A stretch of 49,349 bases of DNA from Caldifarciminota bacterium 4484_18 (GCA_002256535.1 NMUJ01000003.1:1-49349), one strand, 5' to 3'; counted from the stretch's first letter, positions 18,089-26,884 are shown. Program-made: numbers and translations. Notes: generated by a model from the letters alone, not told the origin.

Positions 18089-19167
18089 TGTTTAGTAGAT
18101 TTCGTGACATATTTAAGATACCGGATTTGCGAAATAGGATACTTTTTACGCTTGCGTTACTGGCAGTTTATAGATTAGGTGGCCACATCCCATTACCGGG
18201 GGTGGATACCAAAGCGTTGTTAAGCTTCTTTGCCGGTGCGAGAGGTACAATACTTGGGTTGTACGACATCTTTGTAGGTGGTAACCTTGCTAATGGTACG
18301 ATATTTGGGCTTGGTATAATGCCGTATATCAGTGCATCCATTATATTACAGTTGTTGGGTGCAGCAGTACCTTACTTCCAGAAGTTGATGAGGGAAGGCG
18401 AAGAAGGTAGACGTAAAATCACACAATACACACGTTACCTTACAGTAGCTATAAGCACTTTGCAGGGGTTCGGGATAGCAGTGATGTTAGAGAACCTTCG
18501 TACCCCTGGTGGCGTAGTGGTAGTGAACCCCGGGCTTAGATTCAAATTCTTAACAGTGCTCACACTTGTTGCGGGTACAATATTTATAATGTGGTTGGGT
18601 GAGCTCATCACCGAACGTGGCATCGGAAACGGTATCTCACTCATAATAATGGTAGGAATTATTGCAAGGTTTCCAAACTATTTCATACGGATGTTACAGA
18701 TACCAGCAACGATGGCACGCTTCTTTTCTGCCAACCCTATTGCACAGGAGGTGGTCAACATATTTAATCCACAGAGTTGGATCTATAACCTATTTTACAC
18801 AGGGTTGATCGTTTTCTTCGCATATTTCTACACAGCTATAGTGATAAATCCGCAAGATTTAGCCGATAACCTAAAACGTTATGGCGGGTTCATACCCGGA
18901 GTACGACCGGGTGAGAAGACTGCTCAATATATAGACCATATTCTCACACGTATAACATTACCGGGTGCACTATTCTTCGCATTTGCAGCTATAGTACCAA
19001 CCTACATAACAACTAAACTTAATGTACCGTTCTACTTCGGGGGTACCTCACTCATAATTGTGGTGGGTGTTGCACTCGATACTTTACGTCAGGTAGAGGC
19101 ACACCTTGTTATGCGTCACTATGAGGGTTTCTTACACAGGGGTAGGATAAGAGGTAGACGCGGATGA
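18088..19167 (+). CDS. secY: Preprotein translocase channel SecY, lacking an internal block (in-frame)
   Basis: SecY forms the Sec channel in the inner membrane. The N-terminal half is normal (IPDLRNRILFTLALLAVYRLG, plug region, LREGEEGRRK loop, ITERGIGNGISLIIMVGIIA), and so is the end (KYGGFIPGVRPG, GGTSLIIVVGVALDTLRQ, MRHYEGFLHRGRIRGR). At residues 200-204 (nt about 18688-18700) the sequence jumps from just after TM5 straight to IPATMARFF. About 75 residues are absent: TM6, the cytoplasmic loop with the YARR/GGxSTxLPLKVN motif, and part of TM7. This gives 359 residues against about 430 normally. The open frame is kept, but the product should not form a normal channel. I treat it as one more deletion of the window-wide type. 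Confidence 0.9.
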   Translation: MFSRFRDIFKIPDLRNRILFTLALLAVYRLGGHIPLPGVDTKALLSFFAGARGTILGLYDIFVGGNLANGTIFGLGIMPYISASIILQLLGAAVPYFQKLMREGEEGRRKITQYTRYLTVAISTLQGFGIAVMLENLRTPGGVVVVNPGLRFKFLTVLTLVAGTIFIMWLGELITERGIGNGISLIIMVGIIARFPNYFIRMLQIPATMARFFSANPIAQEVVNIFNPQSWIYNLFYTGLIVFFAYFYTAIVINPQDLADNLKRYGGFIPGVRPGEKTAQYIDHILTRITLPGALFFAFAAIVPTYITTKLNVPFYFGGTSLIIVVGVALDTLRQVEAHLVMRHYEGFLHRGRIRGRRG

Positions 19168-19808
19168 ACATCATTATCATCTTGGGGCCACCAGGTGTAG
19201 GCAAAGGTACACAGGCAGTAAGGTTGGTACAAATGGGTTGGATACATATTTCTACCGGCGATATACTACGTGAAAGCATAGAAAAAGGTGACACACTTGG
19301 CAATAAAGTAGCACAATACGTACATAGGGGTGAACTGGTCCCCAATCACCTAATTGTGGAGGTACTCAAGCAAAAACTACAGGAGGTCGATCGCAACTCT
19401 AACATCGTTTTGGATGGCTTTCCACGCAATGTTGAGCAAGCCAAGGCACTTGAAGGGTTGATTAAAGTGGATAAAGTATTATATTTAAAATGTAACGACG
19501 AGCAGATCATTAAAAGGTTAACTGCAAGACGAATATGCCCACAATGTGGTGAGGTTTACAATATTATAACTAAACCACCCAGTGATAATATGAGATGTGA
19601 TAAATGTGGGAGTTCACTTACACAGCGGGAAGATGATCGTGAGGATGTAATACGTAAACGGTTAGATGTATATTATCGTGAAACTGTACCGTTGGTTGAG
19701 TATTATCGAAGAAATGGGCTACTGGAAGAGATAGATGCAACTGGTACAATAGATGAAGTTTTTGCCCAAATTCGTGAAAAAATAGAAGAATGGGCAAAAA
19801 GAAAATGA
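19164..19808 (+). CDS. adk: Adenylate kinase, zinc-lid type
   Basis: A 214-residue long-form adenylate kinase that interconverts AMP, ADP and ATP. It shows the P-loop GPPGVGKGTQ (8-17), the DGFPRN motif, and a lid domain carrying CPQCGEVY and CDKCG, four cysteines that would bind zinc. It lies directly after secY with ATGA overlap, as in many bacteria. The methionine aminopeptidase gene that often follows adk is absent. Confidence 0.96.
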   Translation: MNIIIILGPPGVGKGTQAVRLVQMGWIHISTGDILRESIEKGDTLGNKVAQYVHRGELVPNHLIVEVLKQKLQEVDRNSNIVLDGFPRNVEQAKALEGLIKVDKVLYLKCNDEQIIKRLTARRICPQCGEVYNIITKPPSDNMRCDKCGSSLTQREDDREDVIRKRLDVYYRETVPLVEYYRRNGLLEEIDATGTIDEVFAQIREKIEEWAKRK

Positions 19809-20005
19809 TACAAATGGAAGGTACAGTCAAAGAAGTGTTGAAGGGCGGGCTATTTCGTGTAGTACTCGATAATGGATTGGAAGTGCTTGCACATAGCTCC
19901 GGTAAAATGCGTATGCATTTTATTAGGATCGTGGAAGGTGACCGCGTACGGGTTGAACTTAGCCCTTATGATTTGACACGTGGACGTATTATATACAGAT
20001 TTTGA
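19790..20005 (+). CDS. infA: Translation initiation factor IF-1
   Basis: A 71-residue IF-1 of normal size with the S1-like OB fold: MEGTVKEVLKGGLFRVVLDNGLEVLAHSSGKMRMHFIRI, ending LSPYDLTRGRIIYRF. The ATG at 19790 gives MGKKKMIQMEG, which aligns with the family start MAKEDNIEMEG. It lies inside the end of adk (19-nt overlap); an ATG at 19805 is an alternative. Confidence 0.95.
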   Translation: MGKKKMIQMEGTVKEVLKGGLFRVVLDNGLEVLAHSSGKMRMHFIRIVEGDRVRVELSPYDLTRGRIIYRF

Positions 20006-20014
20006 GGAGGTAAA

Positions 20015-20131
20015 ATGAAAGTGAGAGCTTCCGTCAAAAAGCGTTGTAGGGATTGCAAGATCGTACGTAGGAAAGGCATCGTCCGAGTAATATGTAAAAA
20101 GAATCCAAAACATAACCAAAGGCAGGGCTGA
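20015..20131 (+). CDS. rpmJ: 50S ribosomal protein L36
   Basis: A 38-residue frame with the L36 sequence: MKVRASVKKRCRDCKIVRRK, then an IVRVICKKNPKHNQRQG end. The zinc ligands are two Cys (CRDC), one Cys (VIC) and the His of KHNQRQG. GAGGAGG lies 5 nt before the ATG. The stop overlaps the rpsM start. It sits between infA and rpsM as expected. Confidence 0.95.
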   Translation: MKVRASVKKRCRDCKIVRRKGIVRVICKKNPKHNQRQG

Positions 20132-20505
20132 TGGCACGTATAGCAGGACGTGATCTGCCACCAAACAAGAGGATAGAGGTTGCGCTCACTTATATCTACG
20201 GGATTGGATTGTCACGTTCACGTAAGATACTGGAAGCTACGGGGGTGGATCCTGACAAGAGGGTGAAGGATTTAACCGAAAAGGAGATAGAATTATTACG
20301 TAAGGAGATAGAAGGTAAATACAAAGTCGAAGGTACACTACGTGCAGAGATAAGGGATAACATTAAAAGACTGATAGCGATAAGGTGTTGGCGTGGCTTA
20401 AGGCATGAAGCTGGCTTACCGGTACGGGGGCAACGTACACGGACAAATGCACGTACCCGCAAGGGGCCACGAGGTGCACAAATAGGTAAACGTAAAAAGG
20501 GCTGA
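20131..20505 (+). CDS. rpsM: 30S ribosomal protein S13
   Basis: A 124-residue S13: ARIAGRDLPPNKRIEVALTYIYGIGLSRSR and the C-terminal signature GLRHEAGLPVRGQRTRTNARTRKGPR. It contacts the P-site tRNA through its basic tail. First protein of the alpha-operon segment. Confidence 0.96.
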   Translation: MARIAGRDLPPNKRIEVALTYIYGIGLSRSRKILEATGVDPDKRVKDLTEKEIELLRKEIEGKYKVEGTLRAEIRDNIKRLIAIRCWRGLRHEAGLPVRGQRTRTNARTRKGPRGAQIGKRKKG

Positions 20506-20515
20506 TAGGAGATAA

Positions 20516-20899
20516 ATGGCACGCCGTGGTGGACCCAAAAAGTTAAAAAAGGTACCAGTTGAAGGTATAGTGCATGTCCATACCACTTTTAACAACACGA
20601 TAGTAACGGTTACAGATAAGGAAGGTAACGTAATAACATGGGCAAGCGGTGGCACCATAGGGTATAAAGGGACAAAGAAGGGTACACCATTTGCAGCTGG
20701 ATTAGCAGCGCGTGACGTCGCACGTAAGGTATATGATGCAGGTATGCGACGTGTGGAAATATGGATAAAGGGACCGGGTCCTGGTCGAGAGACGGCAGTC
20801 CGTGCAATACATGGTGAAGGGCTTGAGGTTACTGCTATAAGGGATAAAACCCCTATACCACATAACGGGTGTAGACCACCCAAAAAACGGAGAGTGTGA
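20516..20899 (+). CDS. rpsK: 30S ribosomal protein S11
   Basis: A 127-residue S11: GIVHVHTTFNNTIVTVTDKEGN, GYKGTKKGTPFAAGLAARDV and the C-terminal IKGPGPGRETAVRAIHGEGLEVTAIRDKTPIPHNGCRPPKKRRV. Platform protein. The stop overlaps the rpsD ATG by one base. Confidence 0.97.
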   Translation: MARRGGPKKLKKVPVEGIVHVHTTFNNTIVTVTDKEGNVITWASGGTIGYKGTKKGTPFAAGLAARDVARKVYDAGMRRVEIWIKGPGPGRETAVRAIHGEGLEVTAIRDKTPIPHNGCRPPKKRRV

Positions 20900-21525
20900 T
20901 GGCAAGATATACTGGACCAAAATGTCGTCTATGTAGGCGTGAGGGTGTCAAATTGTACCTTAAGGGTGACAAATGTTATAGTGAGAAGTGTCCACTTGAA
21001 CGCCGTAGACCCGGGCCGCCGGGTGAGCGTCCCAAGAAGATCATAAAGAAACCTACCGGTTATGCGTTACATTTGCGTGAGAAACAGAAAGTACGTCGCC
21101 ACTACATGGTGTCAGAGACACAGTTTAGACGCTACTTTGAGATGGCAGAAAGGATGGAGGGCGATACGGGTGAACTGCTCTTCCAGCTACTTGAGAGACG
21201 GCTTGACAATGTAGTGTATAGACTTAAATGGGCATATTCACGTGTAGCAGCACGGCAACTGGTAGCACATCGACACGTATTGGTTAATGGAAGAAGAGTT
21301 AGCATACCTTCGATACTTGTACGTGTGGGAGATAAGATCGAGTTACATCCCGATAGCAGAGATATACAGCCGGTGCAGTTGGGATTGAAACAGGATCGTG
21401 ATATACCAAGTTGGTTACAGCTCGACAGTGACCCGTTTACTGCAAAAGTGGTAGCATTACCTACGCTTGCAAACGTAGATATACCTGTCAATCCAGGTAT
21501 GATAATCGAATTCTATTCTAAATAA
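20899..21525 (+). CDS. rpsD: 30S ribosomal protein S4, zinc-containing form
   Basis: A 208-residue S4. The N-terminus ARYTGPKCRLCRREG ... CYSEKCPLERRRPGPPGE carries four cysteines arranged as a zinc knuckle. The S4 RNA-binding domain follows (LERRLDNVVYRLKWA, RQLVAHRHVLVNGRRVSIPS). Primary 16S binder. The ATG at 20899 overlaps the rpsK stop. Confidence 0.96.
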   Translation: MARYTGPKCRLCRREGVKLYLKGDKCYSEKCPLERRRPGPPGERPKKIIKKPTGYALHLREKQKVRRHYMVSETQFRRYFEMAERMEGDTGELLFQLLERRLDNVVYRLKWAYSRVAARQLVAHRHVLVNGRRVSIPSILVRVGDKIELHPDSRDIQPVQLGLKQDRDIPSWLQLDSDPFTAKVVALPTLANVDIPVNPGMIIEFYSK

Positions 21526-21536
21526 TTGGGGGGTAC

Positions 21537-22529
21537 ATGAAGTTTGTAAGATATAAATTACCGGAGAAAATCGAGATCCTTGAGCATACTCCATTCTATG
21601 GTAAGTTTCTCTTTACACCACTTGAAAAAGGTATGGGCTGGGCGATAGGTAATGCCTTAAGGAGGGTGCTTCTATCGTCAATACCTGGAGCAGCCATAAC
21701 TGCGTTACGGATCGATGGCGTATGGCATGAATTCTCGTCACTCGAAAACATACGTGAAGATGTACCCGAAATCATACTTAACCTCAAGAAGGTAAAGTTA
21801 AAGCTGACAGAGGTATTCGAGACCACATTGACACTGGAGGTACAGAAGAGAGGTGAAGTGAAGGCTAAGGATTTAAAGGGCGATCACCACGTGGGGATCG
21901 TGAATCCCGACCAGTATCTATTTACGGTGGTCGAGGATCTCGAACATCCGTTACGTATGGAGATGGAGGTGACTACTGGTCGAGGTTATACACCGCTCGA
22001 GTATCTGAGGCGTAAGAATGCACCCGTGGGCACTATATTTATGGATGGATTGTATTCACCTGTTACAAGGGTGACCTTCGAGGTTGGTGCTACACGTGTG
22101 GAGGAACGCGTGGATTATGATGAATTAACCATGGAGATATGGACTGATGGTAGGGTTGACCCTAAATCAGCGCTCGTAGCGGCAAGTAAGTTGCTCATAT
22201 TGCATATGGAAAGGATATCAGAGCTCGAAGCTGTACCGGTTGAACTCGTGAAAGGGCTCACAAAGGAAGAAGAGGAATTTCTACGTAAGATACAACAACC
22301 TATTGATGCGCTCAAGGATATGATAAGCTCACGTACTCTGAAGGCACTCAAAGATGCAGGGATTGAAACCGTTAATGACCTTATACAGTATTCGGAAGAG
22401 GAGATTTACCAAATACCAAACATTGGACGTAAGTCGATTGACCAATTGAAGGCAGCGCTGGGTATGTTAAATCTTGCCCTCGGTATGCAACTTGGGGAGA
22501 AGTTCAAAAAATACACAATAGAGAGGTAA
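21537..22529 (+). CDS. rpoA: RNA polymerase alpha subunit
   Basis: A 330-residue alpha subunit. The N-terminal dimerisation domain shows the FTPLEKGMGWAIGNALRRVLLSSIPGAAITALRI signature (about 27-60). The C-terminal domain with helix-hairpin-helix folds (about 255-315; LKDAGIETVNDLIQYSEEEIYQIPNIGRKSIDQLK) contacts UP elements and activators. GGGGGT precedes the ATG at 21537. The gene is intact and in its usual place between rpsD and rplQ. Confidence 0.97.
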   Translation: MKFVRYKLPEKIEILEHTPFYGKFLFTPLEKGMGWAIGNALRRVLLSSIPGAAITALRIDGVWHEFSSLENIREDVPEIILNLKKVKLKLTEVFETTLTLEVQKRGEVKAKDLKGDHHVGIVNPDQYLFTVVEDLEHPLRMEMEVTTGRGYTPLEYLRRKNAPVGTIFMDGLYSPVTRVTFEVGATRVEERVDYDELTMEIWTDGRVDPKSALVAASKLLILHMERISELEAVPVELVKGLTKEEEEFLRKIQQPIDALKDMISSRTLKALKDAGIETVNDLIQYSEEEIYQIPNIGRKSIDQLKAALGMLNLALGMQLGEKFKKYTIER

Positions 22530-22530
22530 C

Positions 22531-22938
22531 ATGCGTCACAAAGTGAAGCGTATCAAATTAAGTCGTGACCTCGACCATAAGCGTGCTTTATTGCGTAACC
22601 TTGTAGCTGCATTGTTCACACATAAAGCTATTGTTACCACAGAGGCGAAGGCACGTGCTGCACGCTCACTTGCGGAGCGTTTGATACATATCGCTAAGAG
22701 GGGAGACCTCGCTGCCCGTAGAGAGGTATTGACGAGGTTGCCACAACCAGATGTTGTGAGGCACCTTTTCGATGTTATAGTACCAAAAGTACGCGAAAGA
22801 GAAGGAGGTTACACTCAGATACTACACTATGGGATAAGGAAGAGCGATGGTGCACGTCTTGTTCTGTGGAAGTTGACTGATTTCGAGAAAGAAGTGACAA
22901 CCAAACCAGAAGAAAAATCCACCAAACAAGGAGCATAA
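22531..22938 (+). CDS. rplQ: 50S ribosomal protein L17
   Basis: A 135-residue L17: MRHKVKRIKLSRDLDHKRALLRNLVAALFTHKAIVTTEAKARAARSLAERLI, and the ending with GGYTQILHYGIRKSDGARLVLWKL plus a short charged tail. It closes the alpha operon. Its stop overlaps the next gene start by one base, so the operon continues into envelope genes. Confidence 0.95.
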   Translation: MRHKVKRIKLSRDLDHKRALLRNLVAALFTHKAIVTTEAKARAARSLAERLIHIAKRGDLAARREVLTRLPQPDVVRHLFDVIVPKVREREGGYTQILHYGIRKSDGARLVLWKLTDFEKEVTTKPEEKSTKQGA

Positions 22939-23897
22939 TGCGAAGGATTGCATCTATCCTATTTTTACTTTGGGTAGGTTCGTTATTTGCACAAGTAAAG
23001 ATCGGGTTCATCAACTCACAGAAAATACTGGATGGATATCGTGGCAGAGAAACATTATTGAACGAATACAATAGACGTAAGCAAGAATGGGAGGCAAAAG
23101 CACAACAGATGCAAACCGAAATACGCGATATGTACAATGCCTTAGAAGAGCAGCGTGCAATGCTATCCGAAGAGGCGTTTGATAGAAGGCTTTCAGAAAT
23201 CCGTCAGAAGGAAGCTGAATATCAACAATTTTTACAGGAAGTGTTCGCCCCTGGGGGTAAGCTTGAACAACTCTACAGCGAGGTGATGGACCCCTTCATA
23301 CGTAGGGTGAAGGAGATAACACAAAGAATAGCACAGGAAGAAGGCTATACAGTGATACTCGATCTTGCCAGCGGTATGGTACTTTACTATGATGAGAAGG
23401 ACGATCTTACTCAGAAGGTGCTCAACGAACTAAATGCTGAGTTTGTACAGGCTGAGATAGATACGACACCATCGTTGCTCGGTAAACCACGTTTCTGGGT
23501 GTTCAAGTTTAGAGAGCTGGACGATGAGAGCAAACGGTTGGGGTTAGGCAGTAAGATGGTAAGCTTTATGAAGGCCGCTATTGCAGTTATCGGTAAATAC
23601 GAGATAGCTGAGGGAGATCGTATCAAAAGCGCTGTGGGGGATGCAGGACTTATAGGTAAGAGGGAAGAGGAGTTCGATTTCCATGATGCATTGGAGGTGG
23701 GTAGGTTGGTGCCGCTTGATCTGGTCATCATTGGTGAAGTCAGCACATCAGGAGGTGTGGTTACCGGTAAATGTAAGGTTATAAGTGTAAAAGAGGAGGC
23801 TGTGATAAGTGAGGTTGAAGAGACTGTGACGGGTACCTCGGAGGAGGCTATAAAGACGCTCGTCTCGAAGATGGTAGAGAAGATACAATTTCCATGA
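22938..23897 (+). CDS. OmpH/Skp-like periplasmic protein fused to a CsgG-like domain
   Basis: A 319-residue protein with a signal peptide (1-18, ending SLFAQ). The next 140 residues resemble the OmpH/Skp periplasmic chaperone: KIGFINSQKILDGYRG, a long charged coiled coil (about 35-125), then EEGYTVILDLASGMVLYYD. Skp proteins end there. Here about 150 further residues follow (VFKFRELDDESKRLGLGSKMVSFMKAAI ... GEVSTSGGVV), which look like the periplasmic CsgG/LpoB-type fold that assesses paralogous outer-membrane lipoproteins. Located just before lpxD, as skp is in many Gram-negatives, so a role in outer-membrane biogenesis is likely. The C-terminal assignment is tentative. Confidence 0.7.
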   Translation: MRRIASILFLLWVGSLFAQVKIGFINSQKILDGYRGRETLLNEYNRRKQEWEAKAQQMQTEIRDMYNALEEQRAMLSEEAFDRRLSEIRQKEAEYQQFLQEVFAPGGKLEQLYSEVMDPFIRRVKEITQRIAQEEGYTVILDLASGMVLYYDEKDDLTQKVLNELNAEFVQAEIDTTPSLLGKPRFWVFKFRELDDESKRLGLGSKMVSFMKAAIAVIGKYEIAEGDRIKSAVGDAGLIGKREEEFDFHDALEVGRLVPLDLVIIGEVSTSGGVVTGKCKVISVKEEAVISEVEETVTGTSEEAIKTLVSKMVEKIQFP

Positions 23898-24910
23898 AAG
23901 TAAAGGATATAGCAGATATATTGGATGGTGAAGTAGATGGTGACACCAAACGCGAGATCAAAGATATAGCACCTGTTGACGAAGTTGACGAAAATACAAT
24001 CGCTGTGTTACGTGGGGAAGAAGATTGGAATAAAATTAAAAAGAAGGCGGGTGCTATAGTAATTCCACATAATGTAGTACCAGATCGTAGGTTAAGCTAT
24101 AGTTTCATAAGAGTTAAAAATACAGGGGTTGCCTTTGCACGTCTCGTTGAGTTATTCTATCCAAGAGAGGTACCGCAACCCTCCATAAGCCCGATGGCAT
24201 ACTTAGGTGATGTTAAGTTAGGCAAAAATGTGTACATAGGTGCATATACGTGGATAGGAGATGCGGTTGAGATAGGTGATCATACTGTTGTATATCCGTT
24301 CGTGTACATTGCAGGTGATACTAAGATAGGTGCTAACACTATAATATACCCAAGTGTTGTAATCTACTCACGTGTTACAATAGGGGCGAATGTCGTGATA
24401 CATAGTGGTACAATTATCGGTAGCCCCGGTTTTGGCTACGTAAGGTGTGAAGATGGGTGGTTACATATACCACAGGTTGGTGGTGTAGTTATCGAGGATG
24501 ACGTTCATATAGGGGCAAACGTCACCATAGATAGTGGGACGTTACGACCTACCCGTATCGGTAAAGGGGTTAAGATCGATAACCTTGTCCAAATCGCACA
24601 CAATGTGAAAATAGGTGAGAATACAGTTATTGCGGCACAAACCGGTATTGCAGGTAGCTCGGAGCTCGGCAACTGGGTGGTGTTAGGAGGGCAAGTGGGT
24701 ATCACTGACCATGTGAATTTAGGTGATGGTGTTATGGTAGCTGCACAGTCAGGTGTTACAAAGAGTGCACCACCAAATACTAAACTGTTCGGTTACCCCG
24801 CACGTGAATATGATAAGGCACGACGCACCTATGCGATATTGTTTGAGCTACCCCAAATTGCACGTAAGGTGAAAGAACTGGAGAAACGGTTAAAAGAACG
24901 AGAGATATGA
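23894..24910 (+). CDS. lpxD: UDP-3-O-acylglucosamine N-acyltransferase
   Basis: A 338-residue LpxD, the third enzyme of lipid A synthesis, which transfers a hydroxyacyl chain from acyl-ACP to the 2-amine of the sugar. It has an N-terminal uridine-binding domain (1-95), a left-handed beta helix of hexapeptide repeats (about 100-290; IGAYTWIGDAVEIGDHT, IGANVVIHSGTIIGSPGFGY) and a C-terminal helix. The catalytic His falls in the VQIAHNVKIG segment. It shows that the organism makes lipid A. Overlaps both neighbours by 4 nt. Confidence 0.94.
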   Translation: MKVKDIADILDGEVDGDTKREIKDIAPVDEVDENTIAVLRGEEDWNKIKKKAGAIVIPHNVVPDRRLSYSFIRVKNTGVAFARLVELFYPREVPQPSISPMAYLGDVKLGKNVYIGAYTWIGDAVEIGDHTVVYPFVYIAGDTKIGANTIIYPSVVIYSRVTIGANVVIHSGTIIGSPGFGYVRCEDGWLHIPQVGGVVIEDDVHIGANVTIDSGTLRPTRIGKGVKIDNLVQIAHNVKIGENTVIAAQTGIAGSSELGNWVVLGGQVGITDHVNLGDGVMVAAQSGVTKSAPPNTKLFGYPAREYDKARRTYAILFELPQIARKVKELEKRLKEREI

Positions 24911-25293
24911 AGATCTTCACACCACTCGAACAGAAGCTTCTACTTATATTGCTGGCAGGCGTGTTCGTAGGGGTTGTAGTGTATTGGTTAAAGTTAAAGG
25001 AAAGCCCAATAGTGAGCGAGTTCGCAATCGAAACCATGGGCACATCTGTAGATACTATAAAAGAGGGTGAACCCAATATCCATGTAATATCACAAAAGAA
25101 GGTTAACCTCAACACTGCCACATTTGAGGAACTGTTGAGGTTACCAGGTGTAGGCCCCGCCATTGCAAATGAGATCATAAAATATCGTGAGAAACATAAA
25201 TTTGCGAAGATAACAGATATAATGAAGGTACCGGGGATAGGCAAAAAGAAGTTTGCAAGACTAAAAGACCTAATATGTGTAAATGAACGATAG
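24907..25293 (+). CDS. ComEA-like helix-hairpin-helix DNA-binding protein
   Basis: A 128-residue protein with one N-terminal transmembrane anchor (residues 8-25, LLLILLAGVFVGVVVYWL) and a C-terminal tandem helix-hairpin-helix domain (about 60-125) with VNLNTATFEELLRLPGVGPAIANEIIKYREK and IMKVPGIGKKKFARLK. This is the ComEA layout: a membrane-anchored protein that binds incoming double-stranded DNA in natural transformation. No other competence gene is in the window. Start overlaps lpxD by 4 nt. Confidence 0.85.
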   Translation: MKIFTPLEQKLLLILLAGVFVGVVVYWLKLKESPIVSEFAIETMGTSVDTIKEGEPNIHVISQKKVNLNTATFEELLRLPGVGPAIANEIIKYREKHKFAKITDIMKVPGIGKKKFARLKDLICVNER

Positions 25294-25576
25294 ATCCAAA
25301 GACACGAAGATAATCTGTAGGTGTGAAGATCTCACAGAGGATGAGATCATAAAATATATCGAACAAGGCTACCATACGCTCGAGGAGATAAAGAGAGCTT
25401 CACGTGCAGGTATGGGACACTGTCAGGGTAGAACCTGTCAAAGGTTGATTGCACAGATCATCAGCAAAAAGCTTGGTATTCCACTGGAAAATATAAAACC
25501 ACCTACAGCACGTCCACCAATAAAACCTATACCTCTTAAAGTTACCTTAAACTTAAAACGTAAGAATACTGCATAA
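25283..25576 (+). CDS. BFD-like [2Fe-2S]-binding protein
   Basis: A 97-residue protein with four cysteines in the BFD pattern: C-R-C near the start (IICRCEDLTEDEI) and C-x4-C later (GMGHCQGRTC). The C-terminal PPTARPPIKPIPL tail is typical of the stand-alone (2Fe-2S) proteins associated with FAD-dependent glycine/proline oxidases. It probably carries electrons for a flavoprotein partner that is not in this window. The start overlaps the ComEA-like gene by 11 nt. It is the last gene of the long plus-strand run and ends 3 nt before the convergent UDP-glucose dehydrogenase gene, with no terminator hairpin seen. Confidence 0.85.
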   Translation: MNDRSKDTKIICRCEDLTEDEIIKYIEQGYHTLEEIKRASRAGMGHCQGRTCQRLIAQIISKKLGIPLENIKPPTARPPIKPIPLKVTLNLKRKNTA

Positions 25577-25579
25577 AGG

Positions 25580-26884
25580 TTAACGACCTATACCACTGTA
25601 GGTGAAGCCCAATTTCTTCATAACTTCGGGCTCGAGAAGGTTTACCCCATCAATGATTATAGGAGTGGACATACCCTTCTTAAGGCGTCGATAATCGAGT
25701 TGCTTAAACTCTTCCCATCCTACTAATAGGAGTAATAAATCTAAATTTTTGAATTCGTAAGGAGTGGCACAATACTCAATATCCGGGAGTATGGTTTTGG
25801 CTTCATCTATGGCCATTGGATCGTAAGCTTTTATAAATGCACCCCCTTGTTTCAATAATTTCACTATCCTGACAGCAGGTGAGTTACGTATGTCTTTGGT
25901 ACATGGTTTAAAAGATAGCCCCAACACACCGACTGTTTTCCCATAAAGGATACCACCGAGCGCCTTCTTCACCTTCCACACTATGGACTGTATTTGCTCT
26001 TCGTTTCTTTCGAATATGGACTTTAAAAAGCGTGGCTCGTAATCATAGGATTGTGCCATGTGGATGAGCGCTTTCAAATCTTTTGTAAGACATGGCCCCC
26101 CAAACCCTATACCGGGGGAGAGGTATCCATCGCCTAACCTGGGGTCATAGCTTAGCCCTTTTATGATATTTTTGATATCAGCGCCTACTCTTTCTGAGAT
26201 CGTGGCTATCTCATTTATAAACGATATGCGGGACGCAAGAAAGGCATTTGCTGCATACTTTATCATCTGTGCATCTATTGGTGAGGTTAAAAGAACTGGT
26301 GTTGATAATGGTTTATAAAGTTGAGCTACAACCTGAGCCGCTTGCTTGTTGTCAGCCCCTATTACTACTCTGGAAGGGTTGAAAAAGTCATGGATGGCAT
26401 TCCCTTCACGCAGGAATTCAGGGTTAACCACGAGATCGAAATCTTTACCTTCTTTACATTTTTGTGACAGTATGTTCCTTATGAGGTCGACACTCCCCAC
26501 AGGGACGGTACTTTTTATCACGATGATCTTGTAGTTATTTATTGATTCACTTAACCCATGTGCTACATTTATTATCTGGGAGAGATCAGCTTCACCAGTA
26601 TCTTTAGTTGGTGTACCCACAGCTACGAAAATGATGGAAGATGACGTAACTGCTTCCTTTAAGTCTACTGTGAAGGTAAGCCTATCTCGGTTTTTACGTA
26701 GTAGCTGTTCCATACCTACTTCATAAATAGGTGATATGCCGCAGTTTAATGTCTTGATCTTCTCGTCATCAACGTCCACCCCGATAACTTTATGCCCTAA
26801 CTCGGCAAACCCTACTACTGTAGTAAGCCCTACATAACCCAACCCTATAACGCATAAGGTTTGTGATGTGTGACTGTGGTTCAT
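25580..26884 (-). CDS. ugd: UDP-glucose 6-dehydrogenase
   Basis: A 434-residue UDP-glucose dehydrogenase that oxidises UDP-glucose to UDP-glucuronate with two NAD. Seen: the Rossmann motif VIGLGYVGL (about 12-20), VAVGTPT, the NPEFLREGNA block, KYAANAFLA and the catalytic cysteine in GFGGPCLTKD. The ATG at 26884 forms an ATGA overlap with the upstream epimerase and begins directly before the Rossmann fold, so it is preferred to the upstream in-frame starts within that gene. The product feeds the neighbouring epimerase in acidic-sugar synthesis. Confidence 0.94.
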   Translation of the reverse strand: MNHSHTSQTLCVIGLGYVGLTTVVGFAELGHKVIGVDVDDEKIKTLNCGISPIYEVGMEQLLRKNRDRLTFTVDLKEAVTSSSIIFVAVGTPTKDTGEADLSQIINVAHGLSESINNYKIIVIKSTVPVGSVDLIRNILSQKCKEGKDFDLVVNPEFLREGNAIHDFFNPSRVVIGADNKQAAQVVAQLYKPLSTPVLLTSPIDAQMIKYAANAFLASRISFINEIATISERVGADIKNIIKGLSYDPRLGDGYLSPGIGFGGPCLTKDLKALIHMAQSYDYEPRFLKSIFERNEEQIQSIVWKVKKALGGILYGKTVGVLGLSFKPCTKDIRNSPAVRIVKLLKQGGAFIKAYDPMAIDEAKTILPDIEYCATPYEFKNLDLLLLLVGWEEFKQLDYRRLKKGMSTPIIIDGVNLLEPEVMKKLGFTYSGIGR

